Shown here piece by piece: positions 1-10,860 of a stretch of DNA of 64,000 nt. A model generated the notes under the pieces. The model made no database searches. It saw only the letters and a list, made by a program, of their open reading frames with translations, and was not told the DNA's origin. Source of the stretch: Ignelater luminosus (taxonomy: Eukaryota; Arthropoda; Insecta; Coleoptera; Elateridae); assembly GCA_011009095.1 (NCBI GenBank), contig VTPC01004478.1:72290-136289 (forward strand), in the 5' to 3' direction. How positions within the stretch are numbered: position 1 is the stretch's first letter; each line of letters opens with the position of its first letter. Made by a program: the position numbers and the translations under genes.

Positions 1-371
1 TCATCATCAACTGCAGGATCTTGTTTTCGTGTACGAGACGAACCTGTTCTGGACGAAAACAACTGGTACATCAAATTCACCTCACAAAAAGGTCATATGA
101 TACATTTGAGAAAAATAACTCAGAATCCATCCGTATGGCTAATGGGGAAATTTTAAGTAATTCTGGTACTGGTGTTTAAATGTTAGTCAGTTGGTTAAAA
201 AACCATTGAACATATCAGTTATTTTTGATGATAAACAGTGTAAAATTGTGAAAGTTACTGTAAAAGCGGCAAACTCTAGTATTTTACGTAGGGACAAGAA
301 CTTTAACAAATGGTCTTTATCGGTTAGATTTCCCTTTAGATCAAGAATCTATCAGTGTTGCTGTTACTAAT

Positions 372-1000
372 ATGGACAATTTCAATCTGTGGCATAACCG
401 TTTCGGACATTTACATCATAATTCAATACATAAATTGCAATTGATAAGTGATGAGTTGTATCTTAGTGATAATTTGAACAAAAAGTGTGAACATTGCATT
501 AAGGGTAAAGCTCATCGAAGCCCATTTCCTAAACATGCAAAAAGGAGGGCATTGAGTGTGCTAGCTCTAGTTCACTCAGACTTATGTGGACCCATGTCAG
601 TTAAATCAAAGAGCGGGGCTCGTTACATGTTGAAATTTGTTGATGACTATTCGTGTCGGTGTTTTACGTATTTTTTGAAGTCAAAAAATGAAGTTTTTGG
701 AAAATTCACTAACTGTTAATTTCTTCGAAAACCAAACCGGGCAACGATTAAAATGTATACGTACTGACAATGGAACTGAGTGTGTTAACAGATCCATGCA
801 ACAATATTTACGAGAAAAAGTTATTCACCATGAAAAGACTGTACCTAATGCTCCAGCCCAGAATAGCATTGCAGAACGAATGAATCGTACTTTATTAAAA
901 TGTTCCCGATCAATGCTGTTCGCATCCAACTTGGACACTGTTTTATTGGACTGAAGCAATCCATACAGCTGCTTACCTCCGAAACCGTTGTCCCACTCAA
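372..1000 (+). pseudogene. copia GAG-pre-integrase and integrase core
   Basis: The first frame opens with the integrase zinc-binding H-x-H / C-x2-C pattern (WHNRFGHLHH, then CEHCIKGKAH), followed by the first catalytic Asp in HSDLCGPM. The frame then shifts near 690-720. The second frame carries RTDNGTEC with the second Asp and AERMNRTLL with the catalytic Glu, so all three acidic residues can be seen across the break. It stops after about 950. In a working copy this domain inserts the cDNA into the genome; here the frameshift prevents a single product. Confidence 0.85.
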
Positions 1001-2053
1001 GCACTACAAAACACAACACCAGAAGGATTATGAAATGGTGAACGACCCAATCTAAGCCACTTGCGCATGTTTGGCTGCAAAGCGTTTGTTCATGTTGCCC
1101 AATCCAAAGCTTGGGAAGGAATCTTCTTGGGATACAGTGAAGAAACTAAAGACTACAAAATTTACAATCCACAAACTGGAAATTAGTTTAGTACCAGAAA
1201 CTTCGAGTACCATTTCATCAGATGCTCCTTCAGTAGTTCCATATGTTACTGAAACACAACTGACGGTAACAGTTCGATACAGCTACCCCTAGGATTAAAC
1301 TTGTACAGAAAGACTTTAACCTTACCAATGCATGTATATCCATTCAGACAATCAAAAGACACCTGTGGAAGGCCTTTCCAACGCCAAACACTTAGAAAAT
1401 TAAAAAAAAACTTCGAAAATTGACAAAATTGACAGTCCATTAGCAAAACGACAGCCACGACACTATAATATCGCGGCAACGTTTGTGCTACTTTTCGACA
1501 ACGTACCAACCGACAGTACCACAACCCAATTTCTCTAAATCACCTGGAGAATCCATTAAAAAATGAACTTTTAAGTAGTACTATAACAACTGGCGCTACG
1601 TCCCGCGCAAGATTGGGGTGAAATTCATTGAAAAAATTAACGAAGTCGTAGCCAGCACACGCAACCGTCATTTTGCGAGTGAAGGTAAGCCATCCATGAC
1701 ATCCATATGCGGTTTATGCTGCAGTAGGGGGTTGGTAGTGTGCGCAGCAGCTGAATCAGTTGCCAATTACATTGTGCTTAAAAATCGTGTTTGTTTTTCG
1801 TCGGTTTCACCACGATTGGATTAATTTTCTTTACCTCCGGCCACCTAATTGTGTTCTGTGAGTAATTCTCTACCTGCTGATACCAAAAACGTGTTCTCAA
1901 AACGTCGTTTTCTTAGGGGTAGCTATATCGAACAATTACTTAACTGACATGTACAGAGCCACCTTCAAATGAAGAACCAGACTGTCTTCCTGCTGGAAGA
2001 TCACTATATCACTACCGTTAACTGGCACCCGCACCAATGTCTCCAGTGATACC

Positions 2054-3560
2054 TTGAATAAGATCTTCGGAGATCAAGAACCAGATGAAAACATCAACGA
2101 AGAAGATCGCCATCCAAAACGGGTGAGTAAACCAAACAAATTCATTTTTAACTACGATTTTGTTTGCAATCAGGCTATGCTGATGCCCTATCACGGAATA
2201 AGAAGCGCTGGAAAATGGCAAAGAGTGATGGAGAAGGAATTAGAATCTTATCAGCTTAATCGATCATGGGTTCCTGCAGAACTTCCACCGGATTGTAAGG
2301 CTATCGCCATGAAGTGGGTTTTCTAATCAAAATTGGGCCCCGATGAAAATATCATTTGTTATAAGTCTAGATTGGTAGCCAGAAGATGTTTACAGAAAAA
2401 AGATGCAGATTATGAGGAGACATTCTCAGCTGTCATCCGCTCCAGCTGCATTCGTATATTATTTGCACTTGCTGCCAACCATGGACTGTCAATAGACCAC
2501 GTGGATGTCACTACAGCTTTTTCACATCCAGACCTTCCAGAAGAGATTTATGTAAAATTTCTTGGCGGGCGGTCAAATATGTCGCTTACTGAAATCTGAG
2601 TATGGTCTGAAGCAAGCAAGCCGTGCTTGGTACCTTGAATTAGATACAGTGCTTAGACAATTAAATTCCACACCCTCATTGCATGATACCTGTATCTACG
2701 TCAGATGCCAGGCAGAGGAGTTGTTATTGGTAGGAATTTATGTGGACGATAGTTTGATTTTCAGTAATAATTATAAGTCAAAATCTTGGTTAAAAGCTAA
2801 ATTGATGAAAACCTTCTCTAAGAAAGATTTGGGATCGCTAAATCATTGCATAAGCATTCAAGTCACGAAACAGGATAGAAGTATTATTTTATTGTAAGTG
2901 ATTGTAAGTCAGCTCCAATCCCTTTGGAATGAAAACTATCAAAAGAAATGAAACCAAAAACTGCCCAAAAGAAGAAAGAGATGAGTACAATACCATACCG
3001 AGAAGAGAAGTCATAGGGAGTATAATGTATGTTGCTTATGGAACAAGATCCGATTTAGCATTTGCTGTAGGAATAGCAGATTTAGTGAAAATCCCGGCCC
3101 TGTTCATTGGTCAGCTGTAAGAAGACTCCTCCGGTATATAAAGGGAACAATCTCATGGAGATTAAGATTCCATAAAAAGGATGAAGCACCTTACGCTTTT
3201 AGTGATTCTGACTCGGCTGGTTGTTCAGGTGATTGCAAATCAACTACTGGATATGCATTTATTTTTTCAAATGCTACCATGTCTTGGAATACTAAAAAGT
3301 AACCAACAGTGGCCTTATCATCAACAGAAACTGAATATATGGCCCTCAAAAAGCTATCTGGATACGTGGCCTTCTTACAGAATTAGGTACGAATTTAGAA
3401 AAACCGACAACTATTATGTGTGACAATAAGAAAGCCATGGAAATAGGAAAAAACTTAAAGTTTAGCCCCAGAACTAAACACATTGACATTAAACATCATT
3501 TTGTTAAAGAGTGCATCGAAAGTGATCAAATTCATTTCAGCACTTTCCTCCGAATTGCAT
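2054..3560 (+). pseudogene. copia reverse transcriptase and RNase H
   Basis: Several overlapping frames follow one copia RT. At 2290-2330 there is the AIAMKWVF entry motif, then YKSRLVARRCLQKKDADYEETF, then DVTTAFSHPDLPEEIYV, then YGLKQASRAWY, and at about 2740 the polymerase active site GIYVDDSLIF with an intact VDD. The RNase H part follows with MYVAYGTRSDLAFAVG and a C-terminal piece near 3430-3560 that still shows KHIDIKHHFVKE. At least four frameshifts or stops separate these blocks. The active-site residues survive but the gene is not translatable. Confidence 0.85.
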
Positions 3561-3736
3561 TTAAAACATTGTCAAGGTTTAGGCTTACTTGACAAGAATG
3601 TAACTATGGTAATTAGTTTTAAGTTAACATTATAGAAATGTAACAGTTGTTCTCAATTGAGGTAGGGTGTTGTAAATAATTGAGAACAGTTGACGCTAAC
3701 CGAACCACTATGGTCGGTATGATAGTTTTCTATATA

Positions 3737-5024
3737 CGAGGGTGGTCTGAAAAGTTTCCGACCTCAACGTGAAGATGGCAGCACTCGTAAATAAAAGCTA
3801 CTGAATTTCGTTGTTCATCTGTTGACAGTTACTCACCAAAGTTTCGGCCATTTTGGACGCGCAGTTTTTATGTAACAGTCGTTTGAGTGAGTTGATGTGG
3901 TTTTTTTGTGAAAATGGACAAAATCGAGTATCGAGCTGTCATTAAAGATTTGTTTTTGAAATGCAATATGCATTCGCAAATAAAAGATGAGTTGGATTCT
4001 GTGTATGGGGACTGCACCATCATTTACCACAGTGAAATTTTGGGCTGCTGAATTTAAACGTGGCCGTAAGAGCTTGGGAGACGATGAACGTTCGGGACGT
4101 CCAAAAACTGCAACTACCGACGAAAACATCGCCAAAGTTCACCAAATGGTGCTAGACGACCGCCGAATTAAAGTGAGAGAGATAGCAGAGGTTATGAACA
4201 TGTCAAAAGAACGTGTTTGTCACATATTAAATCAACATTTAGGCATGAGAAAGCTGTCCGCGCGTTGGGTGCCGCGTTTGCTCACGTTAGACCAAAAACG
4301 TGTTCGAATGAATATTTCCAACGCTCTTTTGGCGCAGTTTAGGCGAAATAAATCCGAGTTTTGGCGCCGATTAATTACTGTAGATGAAACTTGGATACAC
4401 CATTATACGCCCGAAACAAAAATACAGTCCAAACAGTGGACTGCAAAGGGGGAACCGGCTCCAAAAAAAGCAAAAACTGTTTTTTCGGCTGGGAAAGTGA
4501 TGGCGACTGTTTTTTGGGATAGTCATGGAGTTATTTTAATCGATTATCTTCAAAAAGGAAAAACCATTACAGGAGCATACTATGCATCATTACTTGACAA
4601 GCTGAAGGCAGAACTTGCGAAAAAACGGCCACATTTGCAGAAAAAGAAAATCCTGTTTCACCAAGACAACGCACCGTCTCACACCTCAGCGGTTGCCATG
4701 GCGAAAATCCACGAATTACGGTTTGAACTGCTTGACCATCCGCCTTACTCACCAGATCTAGCCCCAAGCGACTTCTTTTTGTTCCCTCATCTAAAAATTG
4801 CGCTCGGAGGACAAAGATTTTCGTCAAATGAAGAGGCAATCACCTTCGTGAACAATTATTTTACAGAGAAAAATGTCGAGTACTATTTGGACGGGTTACA
4901 GAGATGGGAGCATCGCTGGGAGAAGTGTGTAGAGTTACAAGGAGACTATGTTGAAAAATAAAAAAAAATTCAGAAAAAATGTCTTGTATCTTTATTAGGT
5001 CGGAAACTTTTCAGACCGCTCTCG
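3737..5024 (+). mobile_element. mariner transposon (1288 bp)
   Basis: The element has 28-bp terminal inverted repeats, starting CGAGGGTGGTCTGAAAAGTT on the left and CGAGAGCGGTCTGAAAAGTT on the right when reverse-complemented. They match at 26 of 28 positions. It is flanked by TA on both sides (3735-3736 and 5025-5026), the normal mariner target duplication. Length and a single transposase gene are typical of the family. It inserted into the 3' LTR of the copia element, so it is younger than that element. Confidence 0.95.
3914..4961 (+). pseudogene. mariner transposase with one frameshift
   Basis: This is a DD34D mariner transposase that cuts and pastes the element at TA sites. The true start is the ATG at 3914 (MDKIEYRAVIKDL). 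That frame runs into a stop near 4047. A one-base insertion, or two-base loss, around 4012-4013 shifts it into the long frame that continues to 4961. The long frame holds the HTH region, the WVPRLL(T) linker motif, the first Asp in VDETWIHHY, the second Asp in HQDNAPSHT and the third Asp in APSDFF, exactly 34 residues after the second. Apart from this single indel the gene looks complete, so the copy is recent. Confidence 0.93.
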
Positions 5025-5125
5025 TATCTATTGTTAGTAGATGATGTCAAGAAATGAATGTATTTGATAAAAATAAATAGTTCTGTGTTGTTTATACTTG
5101 TATGATTTACTTTCAAAACACTTAC

Positions 5126-6775
5126 AATAAGTATTGTAAGAAAATTTCTGCTAAACGACATAGTGAAATTTGTATTCGCCGAATGTGAAATGGATGTAAC
5201 CGATTGTGCTTTAAAATCCTCCAAATAACTTGATGGCCAACTTCATTAGCAATCTTTCTTGATCTTGTTTCCGGATATTTTTCTTAAACATTTCACTGAA
5301 TTCTAATGAAGACCTGCGGATGAGGAATTCGCCGTTCAGGAAATCTTTTTTTGTAAATACAGGTAGCTAATTATGTGTTACCATTTGCGAGTCCACAAAT
5401 AGCGTGCGTGTCTGCCAAATATGATCATAAACTACACGGTAGATTGTTTTCATTGAGCACAAAGCTCCAATAAAAGTTTTGATTATAAATAGTAAATTGA
5501 TTCAATAATTCTTAAAAAAGTTACTGCAGATAACAGATTTAAATCAGGAAAAGATAGCAACTGTTTGTATCTTAGGACACACAGTATATATATGTAAGCG
5601 TGAACAATAAATTGACATAAACATAAAAAATTTAATAGCTTTATAAACAATGTTTTTATAACATTAATGAAAACACTTAAATAGCAATTAACGTGCCTGT
5701 TTTAACATTTTCGTTTCTCTTTTGGATTCCAAAAGTAAATGAACAGTAGCCGACGCATTTAGAAATAAAACTAAAGAAAATCTTACCTGTTAATAGTATT
5801 ACAGTAAATAAATAAATCAATTTATCCATGCTATCACAAAGACCACATATATAAACATTAAATAACAACCGGTAAATATAAATAATGTTTATGATAATCA
5901 ATCCGGATTTTACCACTAAATCTTCACACTATAAATTGTGTTAAGGTGAAATCGCGCAAGCGTAAAATTATTTCTTTTTTTAGATAACCAAACTTGCTAC
6001 TCAACTCACGTAGTATGTATGTATTTTCATCTAATTTGTAGCTGCTACTTCATATTTTTGTAATATTCGTTTTTCTTTCTGTCTACTTTGACCTCAGACG
6101 TCTCTGTAAAACTAACTCGTTGGTATGACGAAGTTGACTGAATCTTGGAACTACATATACGAAATCAAAAAATATTGTTAAACTTTAGAAAAGGTCAAGG
6201 CATGTGGACGCAAATTGGTATACTGGTTAAAATATAAATAAAGCTAATTAGGAGTTTGATATGTTTAATTATATAAATATATATAATGTATTAAATATTA
6301 AGAAGTACAAGATTTTCTGAGCTGACCACTTAAGCAATCGGTTATCTCGGAAATCTAAACAACCAGATTTGCGTTACATTTAAAAATCCAGTTTTTTAAC
6401 ATATTTAGACGCATGAAAAATTTTCCACTGTAATATTTTTATTCTTAAAATAATTCCCAAAAGACATAAGTATGTATTAATAAGGCAAGGTTAACAGGTA
6501 TCTTCGTTAGCAAAAAACAAAATTCTAGAAACCATAAAAGAATAAAATAATGCATAAAGTAATTAAGATCGTAAATAAATTATGATTTAACTTTTTCCTT
6601 CGCATTTTTAAAATTCTTTCTCTTTCACGTGATAAGCTATATGATATACTAGAATTAATATTATAATGCAGTACTATACAATAGACGCATTTTTGTTGTT
6701 CTCTTTTCTATTGTCGCGTTTTGCATTTGCCTTGAATTATTTCAAGTTTTGTTGCAAGACGTTGGTTATTCCATA
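5126..6775. other. AT-rich intergenic DNA
   Basis: Apart from the possible signal exon at 5787-5829, I see no coding frame, repeat or transposon end here. The sequence is strongly AT-rich with short homopolymer runs. Confidence 0.5.
5787..5829 (-). CDS. possible signal-peptide exon of a fourth protease gene
   Basis: On the minus strand an ATG at 5829 opens MDKLIYLFTVILLT, then a consensus donor (G|GTAAGA) leaves one extra base. That is phase 1, the same phase as the signal exons of genes A and B, and the first five residues MDKLI are those of gene B. The stretch is short and hydrophobic like a signal peptide. No downstream exon lies between here and position 1, which is filled by copia and mariner, so any gene body would be outside the window. 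It could also be chance or a dead exon. Confidence 0.35.
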
Positions 6776-7072
6776 CAGGGTGTTACTGAAAAGTTTACAA
6801 AAAACTTTTAGGAATAACTAACTTTTTTAATACTTACAACTACGACATCCGTTTCTACATTAGATGTGTTACTGCTACAGTGTTAAGAAAAGTGTTTGAA
6901 TCACTCAGGAGGTTTACAAGTCACTGAAGCATCTTGTAGAAGTTCCACAATGACTTTGGGTAAGTATAATTTAAGAGATACGACATATTTACCAATCATG
7001 TATTTCTACCACTAGGGTTGACTGCAGAGGATTTGTTGTTACAGACAGTGGGGTGTATTTACATGGTTGTTG

Positions 7073-7089
7073 GCTCTCTCTCTCTCTAG
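7073..7089. repeat. (TC)n microsatellite
   Basis: A short perfect run of TC dinucleotides is read directly in the sequence. Confidence 0.8.
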
Positions 7090-7259
7090 CATTCCTTAAA
7101 CTGTGCGTATAGTAGAACCCCTACAGCACTCCTCCCTTAGTGAGAAGGTCGAACTATAAGAGTACTATGATTTTATAGTATACAAAACATGCATAATAAA
7201 ATGAATAGGTACAGATAATGTGTATATTACACACATACAGACGGTAATGTAAAACAAAG

Positions 7260-7900
7260 AACAAAATGTTAAAATAATTCACTGGTTTTCACCTGCGGCT
7301 GCTCTTGGCGGTTGCTAGAAGGTGAAATGTTCTGTGGCATCTTTGGGCTCTGCTTGTGGTGGCATGTGTGCTGAGTCCGTAGCCTCCATATAAGCTGGTT
7401 TCAGTCGATCAATGGAAATATTTTCAGGTTTGCCTTGAATATCTAACATGTAATATTTCTCCCCTCGCTGCAAGGCTTTGCATAAGCCATTTATAAAAAT
7501 TGGGGAGGTGTCTTGATTGTATCTACTCGAACGAACACACAGGATGAAGAACGGAGATATTTTGGTGTATGAGATACTACTTTATTGTGCCGGGCTATTG
7601 GTGGCGCCATAATGTTTCTTATAATCGTTTTTAGCTTGGTGACGCAACTAAGATTGGGTTGAGGATTGGGAGCTGTGGATTGCTCGATGAGGTCTGCCGA
7701 TAATCGGAGGGTTACACCATACACTAAGTCGGCTGGTGTTGCGCCAATATCTTTTTTCACTGTGGTTCGAATACTTAATAAAACTAGTGGTACGGCTTCC
7801 ATTCAGGTCAAGTTGTGACATCTCAGCGCTGCCTTTAGGTGTTGGTGAAATCTTTCAACTAGGCCGTTACTCTGGGCATGGCGGGCTGTTGAACCGATCA
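7260..7900 (-). pseudogene. Ty3/gypsy integrase C-terminal fragment
   Basis: On the minus strand the segment from about 7890 down reads AQSNGLVERFHQHLKAALRC, the region around the catalytic Glu of gypsy integrase. It continues through a stop into a 103-residue open frame (7802-7491) with EAVPLVLLSIRTTVKKDIGA and PADLVYGVTLRL, which matches the end of the integrase core in gypsy elements of the CsRn1/Kabuki kind. Further down, YYMLDIQGKPENISIDRLKP marks the GPY/F-like tail. No gag, protease or RT was seen with it, so it is a 3' fragment. Confidence 0.8.
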
Positions 7901-8034
7901 ATTAACGTAAAGATGTATTGTTTACCTGCAGATGTCGGCAATGGTCGAACATATCCATGGAGCCGTGAAGGTGCCAAGCCCGACTCTCGTGTAGCAATGA
8001 TGCAAAATTACTGATCACTAAATGGTAGGCGTAC

Positions 8035-8700
8035 TGCTAAGGTGGTAATTACAAAACGTATCCCTTGTTTTAAAGTTAAGCCGTTGAACATGGATCAACA
8101 AATGGGTGATCCAAATCCATCGAGAATCTATTCCTCTTGCGAAATAGATTATACAGGGCCATACGAGCTTAAGGATGGCAAGGCAAAAACAGTGAAATCA
8201 TAAAAGATTACATTTGCATCTGGCTACAAAAGCCATGCATATTGAGCTCCTCTGCGAATTGACTGCAGACTGCTTTTCGGCAGCTCTAAAACGATTTGTA
8301 TCAAGACAGGATTTGCCTGGCAATATCTATTCTGATAATGCTACAAACTTTTTTGGCACCAACAACGAATTGTTAACCTCAATCAGGAAACTCACTCATA
8401 CAGACATTTCAAAATTATTTAATAGAGCGTCAAATATGTTGGAACTTTATACCCCCTCGTTCATCTTATCTACTTTGGTGGCTTTAGAGAATCAATCGTG
8501 AAATCCGTCAAATTTCACTTAAAGCGCATAATGAAGAATATTAATTTGAAATTTGAAGAACTTTATACCTTGCTCGTGCATGTGGAAGCTGCTCTTAACT
8601 CTAGACCCTAAATTACCTTGTCCAATGATGCAATCACCAAAAAGGCCATCACCAAAGTTTGTCTCTTGCCCTTACAAGACAATCATTAACAGTGAGTTAG
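8035..8700 (+). pseudogene. BEL/Pao integrase fragment
   Basis: The frame before 8200 shows a PLNMDQQMGDPNPSRI... IDYTGPYELKDGKA stretch, the usual start of the BEL integrase core. After a frameshift, the 95-residue frame at 8214-8501 gives TKAMHIELLCELTADCF and NIYSDNATNFFGTNNEL, with the second catalytic Asp in SDNATNF. The sequence degrades after 8500 but still shows EELYTLLVHVEAALNSRP near 8560-8610. This is the opposite strand to the gypsy fragment just left of it, so they are separate insertions. Confidence 0.82.
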
Positions 8701-9959
8701 TAGTGAGGTGAAACAGTGGCTAATAGCTTCAGAACTTTATATTTAAAGATACTTGTTTTCAGTTTATGTACTTTATCACACTTTTATTTCTTGTTTGTTG
8801 TTCGGTAGATTATTTTTTGAAAACCAATGCGTTTCAAGGGCGGTGGCATGTTACGCACATTGTTAATGTTTTTAAGTTTATTACAAAATATTAATATTTG
8901 GTTTGGATAAGATCTAACAGAAGGAATTTGCAGTGCCTTTAGAGGCAAGCCGCAGTAAGTTAAGAACTAGCAGTGGATAGAAGGGATAGAAAGAGAGAAA
9001 AATATGGCAAAACCCTATGCAACGTAAAAGCAAGTGCTGTTAAAATTTGTAAAAAATCTCACCAATAAATGCTTATTTGGCAATCTAATAGTTTGTGTAT
9101 TACCAACGCAAAGTGCTGAAGACACATATACCGCACCAGCCATATTGCTGCTTGGTAATTATGGAGTCGTTCTTGGGGAATTTTAATACTCTTGTCTAAA
9201 ATGTCGTTTCTCAAATTGTAGAAAAATTGAAGTGACTCGATAATATTAATACAAGAGCTTGATGTTAATGAACATATAGTATTCATTGAAATTGTCAGCA
9301 ACTTCTTTCAAATTTGTCACAGTTTCATTTAGTTCAGTCTTAATAGGTGTGCTGCTTCACACTGCACGAGTTGTATTAGTTAAATTGGAAACTTTTTTAT
9401 CAATTAAACTGCGTTTAGCATTTTCAGTATGTTTTTTATGCTACCTTTTAAGTTCAATGTATCTCAATTTGAGATCGAGATTAGTATCTGGGGAATCTGA
9501 TAAGTTGGTAAAAATTTCTTATTAAATTACCCTTATTTATGATACCTTGTGTTATCCAGTCATTACTTTGATTGTATTTGCAGTCATTTTCAGAACACCC
9601 TGTATACTTCAAAAATTGTTTTGATAGTTAAAGTTTTGAGATCTCGAAAACAATATTAGTAAATGCAAGGAATTAAAGTAAACAAGTAGAATTAGCTGTT
9701 GAATTCAAGTTTTGTAGATTGAGATCTACAATAATTTATAAATAATTATAGAACGAACAACCTTTAAAATAGGTATTCATCTTCATCTTTCAACACTAAT
9801 GGTGCAGTCAAATTACATAAAGATAAAGCATAAAAACATATATTTATTTGAAACGTAAGAGAGATTGAAAAACCCAAATTAAAGTTTATGATGCATAATA
9901 ATTATTGTTTTAATCAAACGTAAATTTGAAACTTGATAATTTGTTTATATCGGATCTAA
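8701..9959. other. unassigned sequence between retroelement fragments
   Basis: Two overlapping open frames of about 80 codons at 9059-9525 lie on opposite strands. Neither shows a family motif that I recognise. The right end of the inverted-repeat pair described above lies at 9587-9602. The rest is AT-rich. Confidence 0.4.
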
Positions 9960-10860
9960 TCAAGCCTTGCTTGGAAAATGGATCTGCTAGAGTACCTTGT
10001 TGGCGCAAAGACGTCATATTTGAAATAAGCATTCTGTTATGAAATTCGCTTGTGATGCGCTATCTAAGAGAGCCAGGCAATGTATCTGACGTTTGTTGTG
10101 ATCATACGAGTAGATTTGAACCAGGACTGTGGATAAGAAAACATACGAGTTGAAGGGTTCTTGAGAACAATTAGCGGCGATTGTGGAGTTGTAAGACACT
10201 TCGGTATTAGTTGAATCATTATTAACAGGTTGTGAAACTTGATTTGTTATATTTGCTTGGTCTCTATAGCATGATTTAGAATTGTTTTTAGTAAATTGCC
10301 AGAAACTCAATCTATGAAGCGACAAATTCATTGTATTTCTTGTGACAAACTTAACAGCCGCCTGAACTACAATCCTCGAGTTTGTGGCCAAACTGCAAAC
10401 AATTTATGTACAAATATAATCTTTTTAATTTTCTATAACAATCGTTTATTGAAGGCCCTTTAGGTTTATCACTTGAATAAAGAAAATAAGACTTTTGGCA
10501 AAGAGGACATGATGTAGTTACTGCGTGCAACGATTTTAGTTCATTTGATTTTTTAACCGAGGTACCCAGAATTTCTAAATCCAGAGCTTCCATTAACAAA
10601 CATTTCTCATTCAAAAACTGAGTGAGATCATCAACGTTTACATCGCCTTTACGTTTTATGTATCGTTCCCACTGTTTACGCGAATTCATATCGAGTTTAG
10701 AAACAAAGTATACTAGTGTATTAGTAAGGTATTCCAATTATCTACGTTATCTCTTAAATTTTCTAGTGATCTAAAGTGATTTAAAAAGGTATCGTGAATG
10801 AGAATCCCTTTTAGCATTCGGTAGTTCAAAAATACCCCTTATAAATATATCTTTATTTTC
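9960..10860 (-). pseudogene. BEL/Pao gag and protease fragment
   Basis: Reading down from about 10800 on the minus strand, a 128-residue frame has LDMNSRKQWERYI and DDLTQFLNEKCLLMEAL, typical of BEL gag. It is followed by two cysteine pairs of the zinc knuckle region, CPLCQKSYFLY and a degenerate CLQFGHKLEDC. After a frameshift the next frame (10391-10014) gives FLSTVLVQIYSYD and LALLDSASQANFITE, the BEL aspartic protease around DSAS. Gag precedes protease as expected. It is on the opposite strand to the BEL integrase piece at 8035-8700, so the two are not one copy. Confidence 0.8.

Larger units (their letters stand above)
1..3667 (+). mobile_element. Ty1/copia retrotransposon, degenerate internal region
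   Basis: The stretch reads, in copia order, as a protease remnant (about 80-175), GAG-pre-integrase and integrase (372-1000), a broken linker (1070-2050), reverse transcriptase (2054-2900) and RNase H (2930-3560), ending at a purine-rich tract just before 3668. That order, with integrase before reverse transcriptase, defines Ty1/copia. The reading frame is broken many times, so the copy is dead. The 5' LTR and gag lie left of the window. The element would sit in the intron of any gene whose first exon is at 5787-5829. Confidence 0.9.
3668..5125 (+). repeat. copia 3' LTR, split by a mariner insertion
   Basis: A TGTTGTAA start follows directly on a purine-rich tract, as expected for a 3' LTR. 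The LTR runs to 3736, is interrupted by the mariner at 3737-5024, and resumes at about 5027 with a polyadenylation-like AAATAAA near 5070. The right end is set loosely at a terminal ..TTACA near 5125, because the partner 5' LTR is outside the window. Only the left border is well supported. Confidence 0.5.
6776..9602. mobile_element. possible TIR-bounded composite region
   Basis: The left end CAGGGTGTTACTGAAAA at 6776 and the right end at 9602, which reads CAGGGTGTTCTGAAAATGAC in reverse complement, form a 16-17 bp inverted repeat with one indel. Both are preceded by TA. Between them lie a gypsy fragment on the minus strand and a BEL fragment on the plus strand. Either this is one DNA transposon that took later insertions, or the two ends belong to separate copies of a common family. 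No matching transposase was recognised inside. Confidence 0.35.

Noticed and set aside
9059..9525. overlapping frames of about 80 codons on both strands
   Set aside because: Neither gives a recognised protein, and they overlap each other.
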